Assembly (NCBI GenBank): GCA_009837445.1
Contig: VXTM01000036.1
Span: 1-64,000, forward strand
DNA length: 64,000 bases
Source of the DNA: Acidimicrobiaceae bacterium
GTDB taxonomy: Bacteria > Actinomycetota > Acidimicrobiia > Acidimicrobiales > Aldehydirespiratoraceae
Direction of reading: 5' to 3'
Part shown: piece by piece, positions 44,636 through 52,597 of the stretch
Position numbering within the stretch: the stretch's first letter is position 1
Layout of the letters: each line of letters starts with the position of its first letter
Program-made: the position numbers and the translations under genes
Notes under the pieces: model-generated
Told to the model about the DNA's origin: nothing
The model's input: only the letters and a program-made list of their open reading frames with translations
Database searches by the model: none

Positions 44636-45842
44636 GAACGCCGCCGGTGGCTCTGGCGGGCTGCATGTGCAGACCCGGGCGATCCGCGCCGGCCGGGACG
44701 ACAACCAGAACGCGCTGGCCCCGATCCTGTGGGCCACCTCGACGTTCACCGCCGACACCGTGTCCGAGGCCTACGACATGGCGGTCAACACCCACTCGAG
44801 CCGGTTCTACACCCGCTACGGCAATCCCACGGTCAAGGCCTTCGAGGACGCCGTGGCCGACCTGGAGGGCACCGAGTCGGCACGGGCGTTCGCCTCGGGC
44901 ATGGGAGCGCTGAGCGCCATCGTGCTCGGCCTGTGCTCGAGCGGCGACCACATAGTCGCCCAGCGTCAGCTCTATGCGGGCACGCAACTGCTGCTGCAGA
45001 CGGCGTGTCCCCGCTTCGGTATCGGGGTGACCTTCGTGGACGGCACCGAGCCCGGCGCCTTCGCCGACGCCGTGCTGCCCGGTCGCACGGTGCTGGTGAT
45101 CGCCGAGACGCCCGCCAACCCGAAGCTGGCGGTGGCCGACCTGGCCGAGGTGGGCGCCATCGCCGGTCCGATGACGGTGGTCGACTCGACGTTCGCCACG
45201 CCGCTGGGTCAGCGACCCGCCGAATATGGCGTGGACCTGGTGGTCCACTCGGCCACGAAGACGATCGCGGGCCACAACGACGCCACCATCGGGGTGGTGG
45301 CCGGCAGCGAGGAGCTGCTGGCGTGGCTGTGGAACTACGCGGTGCTCCACGGGGCGGTGGCGTCGCCGTTCGACGCGCTCAACGCTCTGCGGGGCATCCG
45401 GACCCTGGCCGTGCGCCTCCGCCAGCAGACCGAGACCGCCACCGCGCTGGCCGAGGCGCTGCAGGGCCATCCGATGGTCGAGGCCGTGCACTACCCGGGT
45501 CTGGCGTCGCATCCCCAGCACAAGCTGGCGGCCCGGCAGATGGACCTGGCCGGCGGTCTGGTCACCTTCGACCTGGCCGACGGCTACGACGCCGGTCGAG
45601 CGTTCGTGGAGGAGGTCCGGGTGGTGCGGTTGGCAACGTCGCTGGGCGGGCCCGAGAGCATCGTCACCCATCCGGCTTCGACCACCCATGTGAGCCTGCT
45701 GCCCGAGGAGCTGGAGGCGGCGTGCATCGGCCAGGGCACGGTGCGGTTCTCGGCCGGGCTGGAGCACACCGACGACGTGGTGGCCGACGTGATCGGGGCG
45801 CTCGACCGCGTCACCGCAATCGTCGGCGACGCCTCCCGGTAG
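44628..45842 (+). CDS. PLP-dependent O-acyl-homoserine sulfhydrylase / cystathionine gamma-synthase family
   Basis: This 404-aa Cys/Met-metabolism PLP enzyme uses the MetX product to make homocysteine or cystathionine. Conserved parts are FYTRYGNPTVKAFEDAVADLEGTE, the Tyr-containing YAGTQLLLQ, the VDSTFATP aspartate, and the PLP lysine in HSATKTIAGHND. At 404 aa it is closer in length to MetZ/MetB than to the ~430-aa MetY class. It is coupled to metX by an 8-base overlap and shares its riboswitch. The exact sulfur donor is not determinable. Confidence 0.85.
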   Translation: MTENAAGGSGGLHVQTRAIRAGRDDNQNALAPILWATSTFTADTVSEAYDMAVNTHSSRFYTRYGNPTVKAFEDAVADLEGTESARAFASGMGALSAIVLGLCSSGDHIVAQRQLYAGTQLLLQTACPRFGIGVTFVDGTEPGAFADAVLPGRTVLVIAETPANPKLAVADLAEVGAIAGPMTVVDSTFATPLGQRPAEYGVDLVVHSATKTIAGHNDATIGVVAGSEELLAWLWNYAVLHGAVASPFDALNALRGIRTLAVRLRQQTETATALAEALQGHPMVEAVHYPGLASHPQHKLAARQMDLAGGLVTFDLADGYDAGRAFVEEVRVVRLATSLGGPESIVTHPASTTHVSLLPEELEAACIGQGTVRFSAGLEHTDDVVADVIGALDRVTAIVGDASR

Positions 45843-45853
45843 CGTCGGGATTC

Positions 45854-46501
45854 GTGCGTTTGGGCAGAGCCTGGCTTGCGGCGCCCCTGCTGGCGGCGGC
45901 GCTGCTCGTCGCGGTGGCCAGCCCGGTGTCGGCAACCGGTGAGGGCGAGGCTCCGCTGGTGGTAAACCCGGACCAGTCCGGCTCGCTGGGGGTGGTCAGC
46001 ACGGCCCAGTCCGACTCCGAGATCAGTCCGGAGTCGGATACCGAGCCGCGCCTGGTCGGCCGCGAGAGCAGCGAACGCGTCGATGGGGTGGTGATAGCGC
46101 TCTGGTCGATCGCGGCGGGCATGACGGTGATGCTGGTGGTGTTCCTGTGGCACACCAGCCCCCGCCGCCGGCTGCGTCTGGCCCGTCGCCGCTCCACGCA
46201 GTTGTACGACGGCGAGGCGGACCTGGCTGCTGGTGCGGCGGGGTCCGACAAAGACGGTGATGAGGTCGACGATGGTGCGGCTGCCATGCAGGACGCCGAG
46301 GCCGTCGCCGTGGCGGCTGCTGGAGCGGACGAGGACCCGGAGCTCCCGCCGGTCTGGGAGGACGAGGCCGAGCTGGCCGGCGAGAAGGCGGATCCCGCCG
46401 ACAGCGGCCCTGCGAACGAGTCCCCAGAGGCTGGGAAGGCTGGCGGCGAGAGCCGGTCGAGGTTCTGGATGCAACTGAGGCGGACGCTCGGTCTAGATTG
46501 A
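45854..46501 (+). CDS. Exported single-span membrane protein with acidic tail, unknown
   Basis: A 215-aa protein with a cleavable-type signal (LAAPLLAAALLVAVASPVSATG). An extracellular Ser/Glu-rich segment follows, then one transmembrane helix (VVIALWSIAAGMTVMLVVFLW) near residues 80-100. A cluster of arginines, RRRLRLARRRS, is on the cytoplasmic side, and the tail is long, Ala/Asp/Glu-rich and disordered. It starts at GTG 45854, 11 bases after the PLP enzyme. No domain is recognised. The architecture resembles small envelope proteins next to tRNA genes in actinobacteria. Confidence 0.7.
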   Translation: MRLGRAWLAAPLLAAALLVAVASPVSATGEGEAPLVVNPDQSGSLGVVSTAQSDSEISPESDTEPRLVGRESSERVDGVVIALWSIAAGMTVMLVVFLWHTSPRRRLRLARRRSTQLYDGEADLAAGAAGSDKDGDEVDDGAAAMQDAEAVAVAAAGADEDPELPPVWEDEAELAGEKADPADSGPANESPEAGKAGGESRSRFWMQLRRTLGLD

Positions 46502-46506
46502 CGGGC

Positions 46507-46734
46507 GTGGCAGAGGGATTCGACGCCGACGCGATGATCGAGCGCTTCCGCGAGCGGGCGGAGGGGGTGAAGCGCCGCAACCTCCCGCCGGTGGCGGGCG
46601 ACGAGCGACGCCACTTCCTTGAGCAGGCTCAGAAGGACTTCCAAGACTTCGCCATGATCGGCGACGCGGAGGCCACTATGGAGGACGGCTTCCTGCGTCT
46701 CACGATCGACCTCCGTCCCCCGGAGGCTCGCTGA
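46507..46734 (+). CDS. Small conserved-type hypothetical protein
   Basis: A 75-aa charged protein. It has a helical N-terminal half (DADAMIERFRERAEGVKRRN) and the segment RRHFLEQAQKDFQDFAMIGDAE, which has the look of a conserved actinobacterial small protein. The C-terminal strand is DGFLRLTIDL. There are no membrane segments. GTG 46507 is favoured over TTG 46498 because it yields a compact N-terminus. It follows the exported protein by 5 bases and precedes tRNA-Gly. Confidence 0.6.
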   Translation: MAEGFDADAMIERFRERAEGVKRRNLPPVAGDERRHFLEQAQKDFQDFAMIGDAEATMEDGFLRLTIDLRPPEAR

Positions 46735-46779
46735 CAGCGTGGCCGCGGGCGGGCCTCGCCGGTAGGATCGGCCCCCTTC

Positions 46780-46852
46780 GCGGACGTAGCTCAGTTGGTA
46801 GAGCGCAACCTTGCCAAGGTTGAGGTCGCCGGTTCGAGGCCGGTCGTCCGCT
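46780..46852 (+). tRNA. tRNA-Gly (GCC)
   Basis: A 73-nt cloverleaf. Acceptor GCGGACG pairs with CGTCCGC, the D-arm is GCTC/GAGC, and the anticodon arm is CAACC-TTGCCAA-GGTTG with anticodon GCC. The T-arm GCCGG-TTCGAGG-CCGGT is followed by discriminator T. No CCA is encoded. Confidence 0.96.
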
Positions 46853-46855
46853 CTG

Positions 46856-47431
46856 ATGAATGGTGGGGGAGCCGTCGGCGTGCGCTCTCTCGCAACGCTC
46901 GCAGTGGAACTGGTCCTTCTCGCTGACTACTGGCGTGCTGACTGCGACGAGCGCACCGACATCGGCCGGCTGGTCCACCGAGCCAAGGACCAGGACGACC
47001 CTGAGGCTGCCACCGAGTTGGCCGACCGGTTCGCGGGTCTAGCCGGGTCTCTGCCGGATACGCCTGGCGGCTCCGATCGCCTGGTAGTGCCGGTCCCGCC
47101 CACGCAGCCGGCGGCTGAAACCGTCGGCGAGCTGCTGGTCGATGCTCTCGCTCGCTCGCTGGCGGCGGCCGGGGCGGGGGAGTACCGCAGCGATCTTGTG
47201 GATAGGACCGCGGTGACGCCGCGCCTGCGTAACGTCGATCCGCAGCAACGGACCGAGATCGCGGCCGCAGCCGGCTACCGAGCCTCGGATGCGGCCGCCG
47301 GCCGCCACGTGGTGGTGGTCGACGACGTGATCCTCACCGGCACGACCGTGAGCGCAGTAGCCGCCTGCCTACGAGACGCCGGAGCCGCCTCTGTAACCGC
47401 TGCCGTGGCCGCCCGAACGAGACTGCACTGA
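46856..47431 (+). CDS. Phosphoribosyltransferase-domain protein (ComF-like)
   Basis: A 191-aa protein with a PRPP-binding loop VVVVDDVILTGTTVSAVA near residue 150, preceded by RNVDPQQR, the flexible-loop arrangement of ComF/GntX-type phosphoribosyltransferases. The N-terminal half (LVHRAKDQDDPEAATELADRF) has the same layout as ComF proteins but lacks their zinc-ribbon Cys residues. ATG 46856 begins 4 bases after the tRNA-Gly end. The substrate is unknown; a nucleobase-salvage or DNA-uptake relative is possible. Confidence 0.72.
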   Translation: MNGGGAVGVRSLATLAVELVLLADYWRADCDERTDIGRLVHRAKDQDDPEAATELADRFAGLAGSLPDTPGGSDRLVVPVPPTQPAAETVGELLVDALARSLAAAGAGEYRSDLVDRTAVTPRLRNVDPQQRTEIAAAAGYRASDAAAGRHVVVVDDVILTGTTVSAVAACLRDAGAASVTAAVAARTRLH

Positions 47432-47494
47432 CAGGCCGCGCCCGGCCGTCACCGGGTCTGCCCGGGACCTGGCGCCGGTACGCTGCGAATCCCT

Positions 47495-47569
47495 GCGCCG
47501 GTGCCCGAGCGGACCAAGGGAACGGCCTGCAAAGCCGTAAAGCCGCGGGTTCAAATCCCGCCCGGCGCT
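47495..47569 (+). tRNA. tRNA-Cys (GCA)
   Basis: A 75-nt gene. Acceptor GCGCCGG pairs with CCGGCGC, and the anticodon arm is ACGGC-CTGCAAA-GCCGT with anticodon GCA. The T-arm CGCGGG-TTCAAAT-CCCGC is followed by discriminator T. The last 19 bases overlap, on the opposite strand, the end of a predicted small protein gene. Confidence 0.94.
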
Positions 47570-47736
47570 CCGTTCCAGTCCTGACCCGGCGATTCACGCC
47601 GACAGCGACCGGCGTCAAGGTCGGCTAGTAGGGCTTCGATGTCGAGCGGGATTCCGTGGGCTTCCACGAAGCGCTCGAGATCTGAGAAGAGTTCCTCCTC
47701 GTCGGGTTCGCTGGCAGTTGGCTCCATGTGGGTCAT
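47551..47736 (-). CDS. Small acidic protein coupled to GcvT-family gene
   Basis: A 61-aa frame beginning with ATG that overlaps the stop of the GcvT-family gene (ATGA), so it would be translated by coupling. The sequence is acidic and helical (DEEELFSDLERFVEAHG; DIEALLADLDAGR) with a short Arg/Gly tail. The frame's stop lies inside the tRNA-Cys gene on the other strand, which is odd for a conserved protein, and the tail may be accidental. No homologue is recognised. Confidence 0.5.
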   Translation of the reverse strand: MTHMEPTASEPDEEELFSDLERFVEAHGIPLDIEALLADLDAGRCRRESPGQDWNGAPGGI

Positions 47737-49001
47737 CCCGCGGTGCGGCGGTGCTGTAGGAAGGGCAGCTTCGAGACGGTGGCGGGTGCCGCGAACACGG
47801 TGTTGGTTCCGGGGATGGCCCAGTCCACGTAGACCTGGGTGCCTGGTTCGCCGAGGGCCTTGTCGAGGTGACCGAAGCCGATCAGCCGGTCGACCGACGG
47901 GCCCCAGGTGATGCTCGATGCCCGGCCGACGCGGTTGCCGTCGGCGGAGACCGGCTTGGCCACCCACTCGACGCGCGGCGAGATGTTCGGGGGGACGCCG
48001 AGGTCGAGGTGGGTCGCGACGATGGCCCGCCAGTCGATGTCGAGCCCGACCAGCACCCGCGGCGGCCCGCCCGCCTCGGCTTCCGCGACGAGGGCGTCGC
48101 GGCCGACGAAGGACTCCTTCGACAGATCGACGAAGGGCCCCATCCCCAACTCGAACGGCGACGAGTAGCACTCGGGATCCGACGCCGAGACCGTGTGCGA
48201 GCCCGTGGGGTCCGGCCCCGCGTTGGCGTAGTCGGGTCCCGGAATCAGCAAGCCGGCCTCGACCCGGGCCACGTCGATCGCCCACTCGCCGCACGGCCGG
48301 AGCCCGGAGCCAGCACCGGCCTCGGCGACCGCGTCCCACACGGGGGCGCCGCTGCCGGCCCGCATCAGGATCTCGTAGCCGAGTTCACCGGTGAAGCCCT
48401 GCCGGGCCAGCTCGACCTCTACGCCGCCGATCCGGGTGCGGACCATGCGAGAGAAGTCGAGGTCGGACCAATCAGCTCCCGTCGCCCGCTCGATCACGTC
48501 TCGGGCTCGAGGCCCCTGCACCATGAGGATCCCGTAGTCGTCGGTCTCGTCGATGACCTCCACGTCGTAACCCTCGGCCTTCTCGGTGAACCAGTCGCAG
48601 GTCGGGTCCCCGGTGAAGCGGTAGCTCGTGTCGGACGCGCGGAAGACGAGCCCGTCGGAGACGACCTTGCCGTCGTCGTTGCACCACGGCGTGTACTGGA
48701 CAGTGCCCACATCGAGGTTGTCGATGTTGCGGGGCACCAGCTCATCGACGAGCCGGGCGGCCCCCGGGCCCGAGATCAGGCACTTGCACAGCGGCGACAT
48801 GTCGCCCATCGCCACCGTCTCGCGGATCGCGCCGAGCTCGGCGTGGAAGTCGTCGTACACGTCGACGACGTGGTTGAGGTCCCAATTGAAGTACCACGGA
48901 GTCTTGCTGTGCTGCGCGGTGCGGGTGTGCAGAGGGGTGCCCACCACGCCGTCGGGCCGGAAGCGACTGGCCCGGGCCTCCTGCCAAGACGGTTCACTCA
49001 T
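47733..49001 (-). CDS. GcvT-family folate-dependent C1 transferase / demethylase
   Basis: A 422-aa protein of the aminomethyltransferase (GcvT) superfamily, with MGDMSPLCKCLISGPGAARLVDEL near residue 75. The central strand block has VQYTPWCNDDGKVVSDGLVFR, and folate-site residues lie around FTGELGYEILMRAG and VARVEAGLLIPGPDY. No glycine-cleavage partners (GcvH, GcvP) are nearby. The N-terminal extension HSKTPWYFNWDLNHVVDVYDDF resembles tetrahydrofolate-dependent demethylases such as DmdA or LigM relatives. It therefore probably moves a methyl group from a methylated substrate to folate; the substrate is unknown. The start follows AAGGAGGGG. Confidence 0.78.
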   Translation of the reverse strand: MSEPSWQEARASRFRPDGVVGTPLHTRTAQHSKTPWYFNWDLNHVVDVYDDFHAELGAIRETVAMGDMSPLCKCLISGPGAARLVDELVPRNIDNLDVGTVQYTPWCNDDGKVVSDGLVFRASDTSYRFTGDPTCDWFTEKAEGYDVEVIDETDDYGILMVQGPRARDVIERATGADWSDLDFSRMVRTRIGGVEVELARQGFTGELGYEILMRAGSGAPVWDAVAEAGAGSGLRPCGEWAIDVARVEAGLLIPGPDYANAGPDPTGSHTVSASDPECYSSPFELGMGPFVDLSKESFVGRDALVAEAEAGGPPRVLVGLDIDWRAIVATHLDLGVPPNISPRVEWVAKPVSADGNRVGRASSITWGPSVDRLIGFGHLDKALGEPGTQVYVDWAIPGTNTVFAAPATVSKLPFLQHRRTAG

Positions 49002-49102
49002 GAGTGTTCCCCTCCTTGAGTACGACGCCACGCGGCCGGGTCCCTTCCGGGCCACGGCCATCATGGTCCACGACGGCTGGGATCGCCAGCAGCCGGCGGT
49101 GC

Positions 49103-50296
49103 TTACGCCGGCTTGCTCGCCCTCACGTTGCGTCGTAACGGTTGTAACGTGCGGTAGGTCGCGCAGCGCCATGCCCATTCGAACGGTCCGTACCGGAACC
49201 GGTGCATCCATGATGTCGACCACCAGAGTTGCAGCCCCCAGACGCCGAGGATCCACGCCGCAATCATCGTGCGGCTGAGACCTGCGTCGGCCCACCACCA
49301 TGTGAGCATTGTGACGCCGAGGATTGTCTGGGCGAGATAGTTGGTGAGGGCCATCCTGCCGGCGTTGCGGAAGCGCTCGATGAGGTGGCTGTCGCGCTGG
49401 TTCCATGTGATGATCAGCGCCATGTAGCCGAGAGCCATGGGGATCGTGCCCAAGCCGGTGAGAACGTGCCCCGTGAGTGCGTGGTCCGGTGACCAGTCGC
49501 CCGCGATCCGGAGCACCATCTCGGCTGCCGTGACGGTCGTGCCTGCGCCGATTCCCCACCAGGCCATGCGTCGGTAGTACCCGTCGCCTCGCTGACCCTG
49601 CACGATGCCGAGCCGGTACAGGGCTACGCCGATCAGCATCAGGCCCAAGGCCCGGCCGCCGATGTCCAGAAGGAACCAGCCCGACACCTCGTCCGACTTG
49701 GTGCCCGCGTTGGTGAACCAGTAGTCGCCGAGTTCGGTTCCGTCGGCGGCGACGGTTCTCTGGAACAGGGGCGCCGTGAGGCTGCCCGCGAGAGCCAGCA
49801 CGACCCCCGAGCCGATGAGCAGGCCCGTTGGGAGTTTGCGGATCAGCAGCACGATCGGCGCGCACAACGCGTAGAGGACAAGGACGTCGCCGTCCCACAA
49901 GGCGGTGTGGGCGAGGCCGACAAGCAGCAGCAGCACGAAGCGCCACAGGCTCAGCCAGACGACCCGGCGCCCTTTGGCCCGGGCCCGGTCGGCGAACACG
50001 ACGACGCCCACACCGAACAGCAGCGAGAACAACGCCATCATCTTCTGGTTGATGAAGATCATGGTCGCCACCCCGACGACCCAGTCGAAGGGTTGACGGA
50101 TCCCGTCGGCGGAGACGTTGAAGTAGGCCGCCGGCTCCAGGCCGAAGGCCAGGGCGTTCATGGGCAGAATGCCGAGCACGGCCACGCCCCGCACAGCGTC
50201 GAGCGAGGAGATCCGTTCGGTCGCCGAGACCGGACCCGACAGGTGCCTGCGCCCCGATCGCGAGGCGGATCGCCCAAGCCTCCCGGATCCAGCCAT
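49103..50296 (-). CDS. DUF418 family membrane protein
   Basis: A 397-aa multi-pass membrane protein. The N-terminal SSLDAVRGVAVLGILPMNALAFG block is followed by ~9 hydrophobic segments, including FINQKMMALFSLLFGVGVVVF. The C-terminal signature YGPFEWAWRCATY is diagnostic of DUF418 proteins. The first 25 residues are a basic, non-conserved extension, but no closer start codon precedes the conserved part. Function is unknown; relatives are acyltransferase-like in topology. Confidence 0.85.
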   Translation of the reverse strand: MAGSGRLGRSASRSGRRHLSGPVSATERISSLDAVRGVAVLGILPMNALAFGLEPAAYFNVSADGIRQPFDWVVGVATMIFINQKMMALFSLLFGVGVVVFADRARAKGRRVVWLSLWRFVLLLLVGLAHTALWDGDVLVLYALCAPIVLLIRKLPTGLLIGSGVVLALAGSLTAPLFQRTVAADGTELGDYWFTNAGTKSDEVSGWFLLDIGGRALGLMLIGVALYRLGIVQGQRGDGYYRRMAWWGIGAGTTVTAAEMVLRIAGDWSPDHALTGHVLTGLGTIPMALGYMALIITWNQRDSHLIERFRNAGRMALTNYLAQTILGVTMLTWWWADAGLSRTMIAAWILGVWGLQLWWSTSWMHRFRYGPFEWAWRCATYRTLQPLRRNVRASKPA

Positions 50297-50382
50297 TCAG
50301 CCCAGCCTTCAGCCTTCAGGCCACGGCAGTCGTTGGCGAGCGCAACGTCCGCACGTGTCGTCAGCCATCCTCAGACCGGTGC

Positions 50383-51339
50383 TTACAGGATCAGGTCGGT
50401 GAGCAGGCCGGCGACAACTGCGACGGCGAACACGTAGGCGAAGAACGCTGCGACGACTCGGCCCCGGGCGATCTTGGTGAGCAGGGCGAACTCGGGGATG
50501 TTGGCTCCGGCGCCCGCGATCACCAGGGCCACGATGGCTCCGGTGCCGGCGCCCTTGGCGTGGAGGGCGTCGCCGATGGGGATGAAGAGCTCGGTGCCGA
50601 AGTAGAGCGGGATGCCGGCGGCAGCTGCGGCGGGAACGGCCAGCGGGTTGTCGGCGCCGGCGATGCCGGCCAGGGCGTCGGTGGGGACGAGCAGGCCGAT
50701 GGCCAGCCCTACGCCCACTCCGGCGGCGATCAGCCAGGCCATGCTCCTCAGCAGCGCCACCGCGCGGCGCCACGCGGCCCGAGACTCCTCCCGCCATCCG
50801 GACCACGGGACTTCCTCCGGGGACGAGCAGCTCACTGGCGGCGAGACAGTTCCCGGCGTTGCGGGACTGGATGCCGGGACGGGAGTGGATACCGGTGCGG
50901 GTGACCCGACCAGCGCCGGTATCGGCTTGAGGTGGGGTGCGATGTCGACCGCGTCGACGATGAGCGCTAGCAGGAAGGCCGCCGCGAACGCGGTGGTGAC
51001 GTACACCGCTGCGCCCGTGGGGCCGATGATGATGGCCAGAACGCCGATCATCACCGGGTCGACCACGGGTGCGGCGAAGATGAACGCGGCGTATCCCGCG
51101 GGCCGCACGCCGGCCTGGCGCATGCCGAGGAGGACCGGGATGGCCGAGTAGGTGCAGAACGGCGTGATGAACCCCACCGCTATGCCCTTGAGCGCGGCCC
51201 GCCGGGGCGGCCCGCCCATCCACCGCCGGATGGCGGCGTCGCCCATCCGGCGCTGCAGCAGCGCCACGCCGAAGGTGACGGCCACAAGCAGCGCGACCAT
51301 CTCCGCGATCAGCAGCGCCGCCCCCGGCAGTGAGGTCAT
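50383..51339 (-). CDS. DUF318/UPF0718-type permease (ArsP-like)
   Basis: A 318-aa membrane protein of the permease family that includes ArsP. It has two halves, each with the repeated membrane motif: GFITPFCTYSAIPVLLGMRQAG and GIPLYFGTELFIPIGDALHAKG. A Pro/Ser-rich cytoplasmic linker (about residues 148-178) separates them. The downstream half has IVALVIAGAGANIPEFALLTKI. It is coupled to the upstream ArsR-type gene by a 4-base overlap, which suggests export of a metalloid or organic thiol-reactive compound. Only one Cys is near the first motif, so arsenical specificity is not certain. Confidence 0.82.
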   Translation of the reverse strand: MTSLPGAALLIAEMVALLVAVTFGVALLQRRMGDAAIRRWMGGPPRRAALKGIAVGFITPFCTYSAIPVLLGMRQAGVRPAGYAAFIFAAPVVDPVMIGVLAIIIGPTGAAVYVTTAFAAAFLLALIVDAVDIAPHLKPIPALVGSPAPVSTPVPASSPATPGTVSPPVSCSSPEEVPWSGWREESRAAWRRAVALLRSMAWLIAAGVGVGLAIGLLVPTDALAGIAGADNPLAVPAAAAAGIPLYFGTELFIPIGDALHAKGAGTGAIVALVIAGAGANIPEFALLTKIARGRVVAAFFAYVFAVAVVAGLLTDLIL

Positions 51340-51668
51340 GACGATTCGAAGCCCATTATCCGGGCGGCCGCGTCGGGGAACTCCTTGAGGCAGTCGCGGT
51401 TCACGGTGACGAGCGTCCGCGTCCCTTCGGACTGCATGTGTACGAAGCACTCCTCGGCCAGCACGCGAAGATGGTGCGACACCGTCGACTGGCTCACACC
51501 GGCACGGTCGACGATCTCCCCGACCGTCATGGCCCGCCCGGTGGTGGCAACGATGTTGAGCACGAGCAGCCGGGTCCCGTCGGCCAGGCACCGGAACCAG
51601 CTCGCGTACTCGTCTGCGTCCTCGTGCGAGAGCGACGTTCGGATGGGGGCTTGCGTTGGAGTATTCAT
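51336..51668 (-). CDS. ArsR-family transcriptional regulator
   Basis: A 110-aa winged-helix repressor with WFRCLADGTRLLVLNIVATTG, the recognition helix region AGVSQSTVSHHLRVLAEECFV, and a C-terminal wing VTVNRDCLKEFPDAAARIMGF. Cysteines at about residues 27, 79 and 93 could bind metal, but the classical ELCVCDL site of ArsR is absent. It is divergently oriented from the crotonase gene. A perfect palindrome directly abuts its start codon, and the permease follows, so it probably represses this two-gene operon. Confidence 0.88.
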   Translation of the reverse strand: MNTPTQAPIRTSLSHEDADEYASWFRCLADGTRLLVLNIVATTGRAMTVGEIVDRAGVSQSTVSHHLRVLAEECFVHMQSEGTRTLVTVNRDCLKEFPDAAARIMGFESS

Positions 51669-51694
51669 CTATCATCGACGATAGTCGATGATAG
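51669..51694. promoter_or_regulatory. ArsR operator: 11-bp perfect inverted repeat
   Basis: CTATCATCGAC and GTCGATGATAG form a perfect inverted repeat around the 4-base spacer GATA. It begins one base before the ATG of the ArsR gene on the minus strand. This is a highly specific candidate for autoregulation by the adjacent ArsR-family protein. Confidence 0.8.
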
Positions 51695-51819
51695 GAGCCT
51701 CGGCAACCTGGCTGTGCAGTACCCTCACCGAATGCCCTGTTCGTCGACGCCAAAGGAATCCGTTCGGCTGATGCCGGTTCTTGGGCGCCGGCCACGGCCC
51801 CAGCAAGGGCGGTGGTGAG

Positions 51820-52578
51820 ATGACCGACTCCGTGGCGATCGAGATCGGCGACGACCATGTGGCCACCGTCGAGTTGCGCCGCCCGCCCAACAACTTCTTC
51901 TCGCTGGAGATGGTGGCCGGGATCGCCGACGCGCTCGAGTCGCTGGACGACGACCCCCGGTGCCGGGCCGCGGTGCTGTGCGCCCAGGGCAAGCACTTCT
52001 GCGCCGGCGCCGACTTCTCGGGTGAGGGGGTCGGCTACACCACCGCGGACCTGTACGCGGCCGCGGTCCGGATCTTCCGCACCCACACCCCGGTGGTGGC
52101 CGCGGTGCAGGGCGCCGCGGTGGGCGGCGGGCTGGGTCTGGCGCTGGCAGCCGACTTCCGGATCGCCGCGCCCGAGGCCCGCTTCAGCGCCAACTTCGCC
52201 CGCCTGGGGTTCCACCAGGGCTTTGGCGTGAGCGTGACCCTGCCGAGGCTGGTGGGCCCGCAGGTGGCGGCCGACCTGCTGTACACCGGCCGGCGGGTCC
52301 CGGGCGAGGAGGCCGCCAACCTTGGCCTGGCCGACGGGCTTGCGGACCTCGACGACCTCCGGCACGCGGCGCACGGCATGGCTCGTGAGATCGCGATGTC
52401 GGCGCCGCTGGCGGTGCGGTCAATCCGGGCCACGCTGCGAGGCGATCTGGCCGACCAGGTGGAGGCGGCCGTGGCCCACGAGCACCGCGAGCAGGACCGC
52501 CTCCAGAGGACCGCCGACTTCGTCGAGGGCAGCCGGGCCATGCTCGAGCGCAGGACCCCCGAGTTCCGAGGCGAGTGA
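51820..52578 (+). CDS. Enoyl-CoA hydratase/isomerase (crotonase) family protein
   Basis: A 252-aa crotonase with the oxyanion-hole segments GKHFCAGADFSG near residue 60 and VQGAAVGGGLGLALAADFRIA near 105. The later block RFSANFARLGFHQGFGVSVTLPRLVG has Gly/His in place of the usual second catalytic Glu. Simple hydration is therefore uncertain and the protein may act as an isomerase or hydrolase. ATG 51820 follows GGTGGTGAG; a TTG at 51781 is less likely. Its 3' end has a degraded copy at 54040-54072. Confidence 0.83.
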   Translation: MTDSVAIEIGDDHVATVELRRPPNNFFSLEMVAGIADALESLDDDPRCRAAVLCAQGKHFCAGADFSGEGVGYTTADLYAAAVRIFRTHTPVVAAVQGAAVGGGLGLALAADFRIAAPEARFSANFARLGFHQGFGVSVTLPRLVGPQVAADLLYTGRRVPGEEAANLGLADGLADLDDLRHAAHGMAREIAMSAPLAVRSIRATLRGDLADQVEAAVAHEHREQDRLQRTADFVEGSRAMLERRTPEFRGE

Positions 52579-52597
52579 CGCCTACCTCGCGCCGCGG

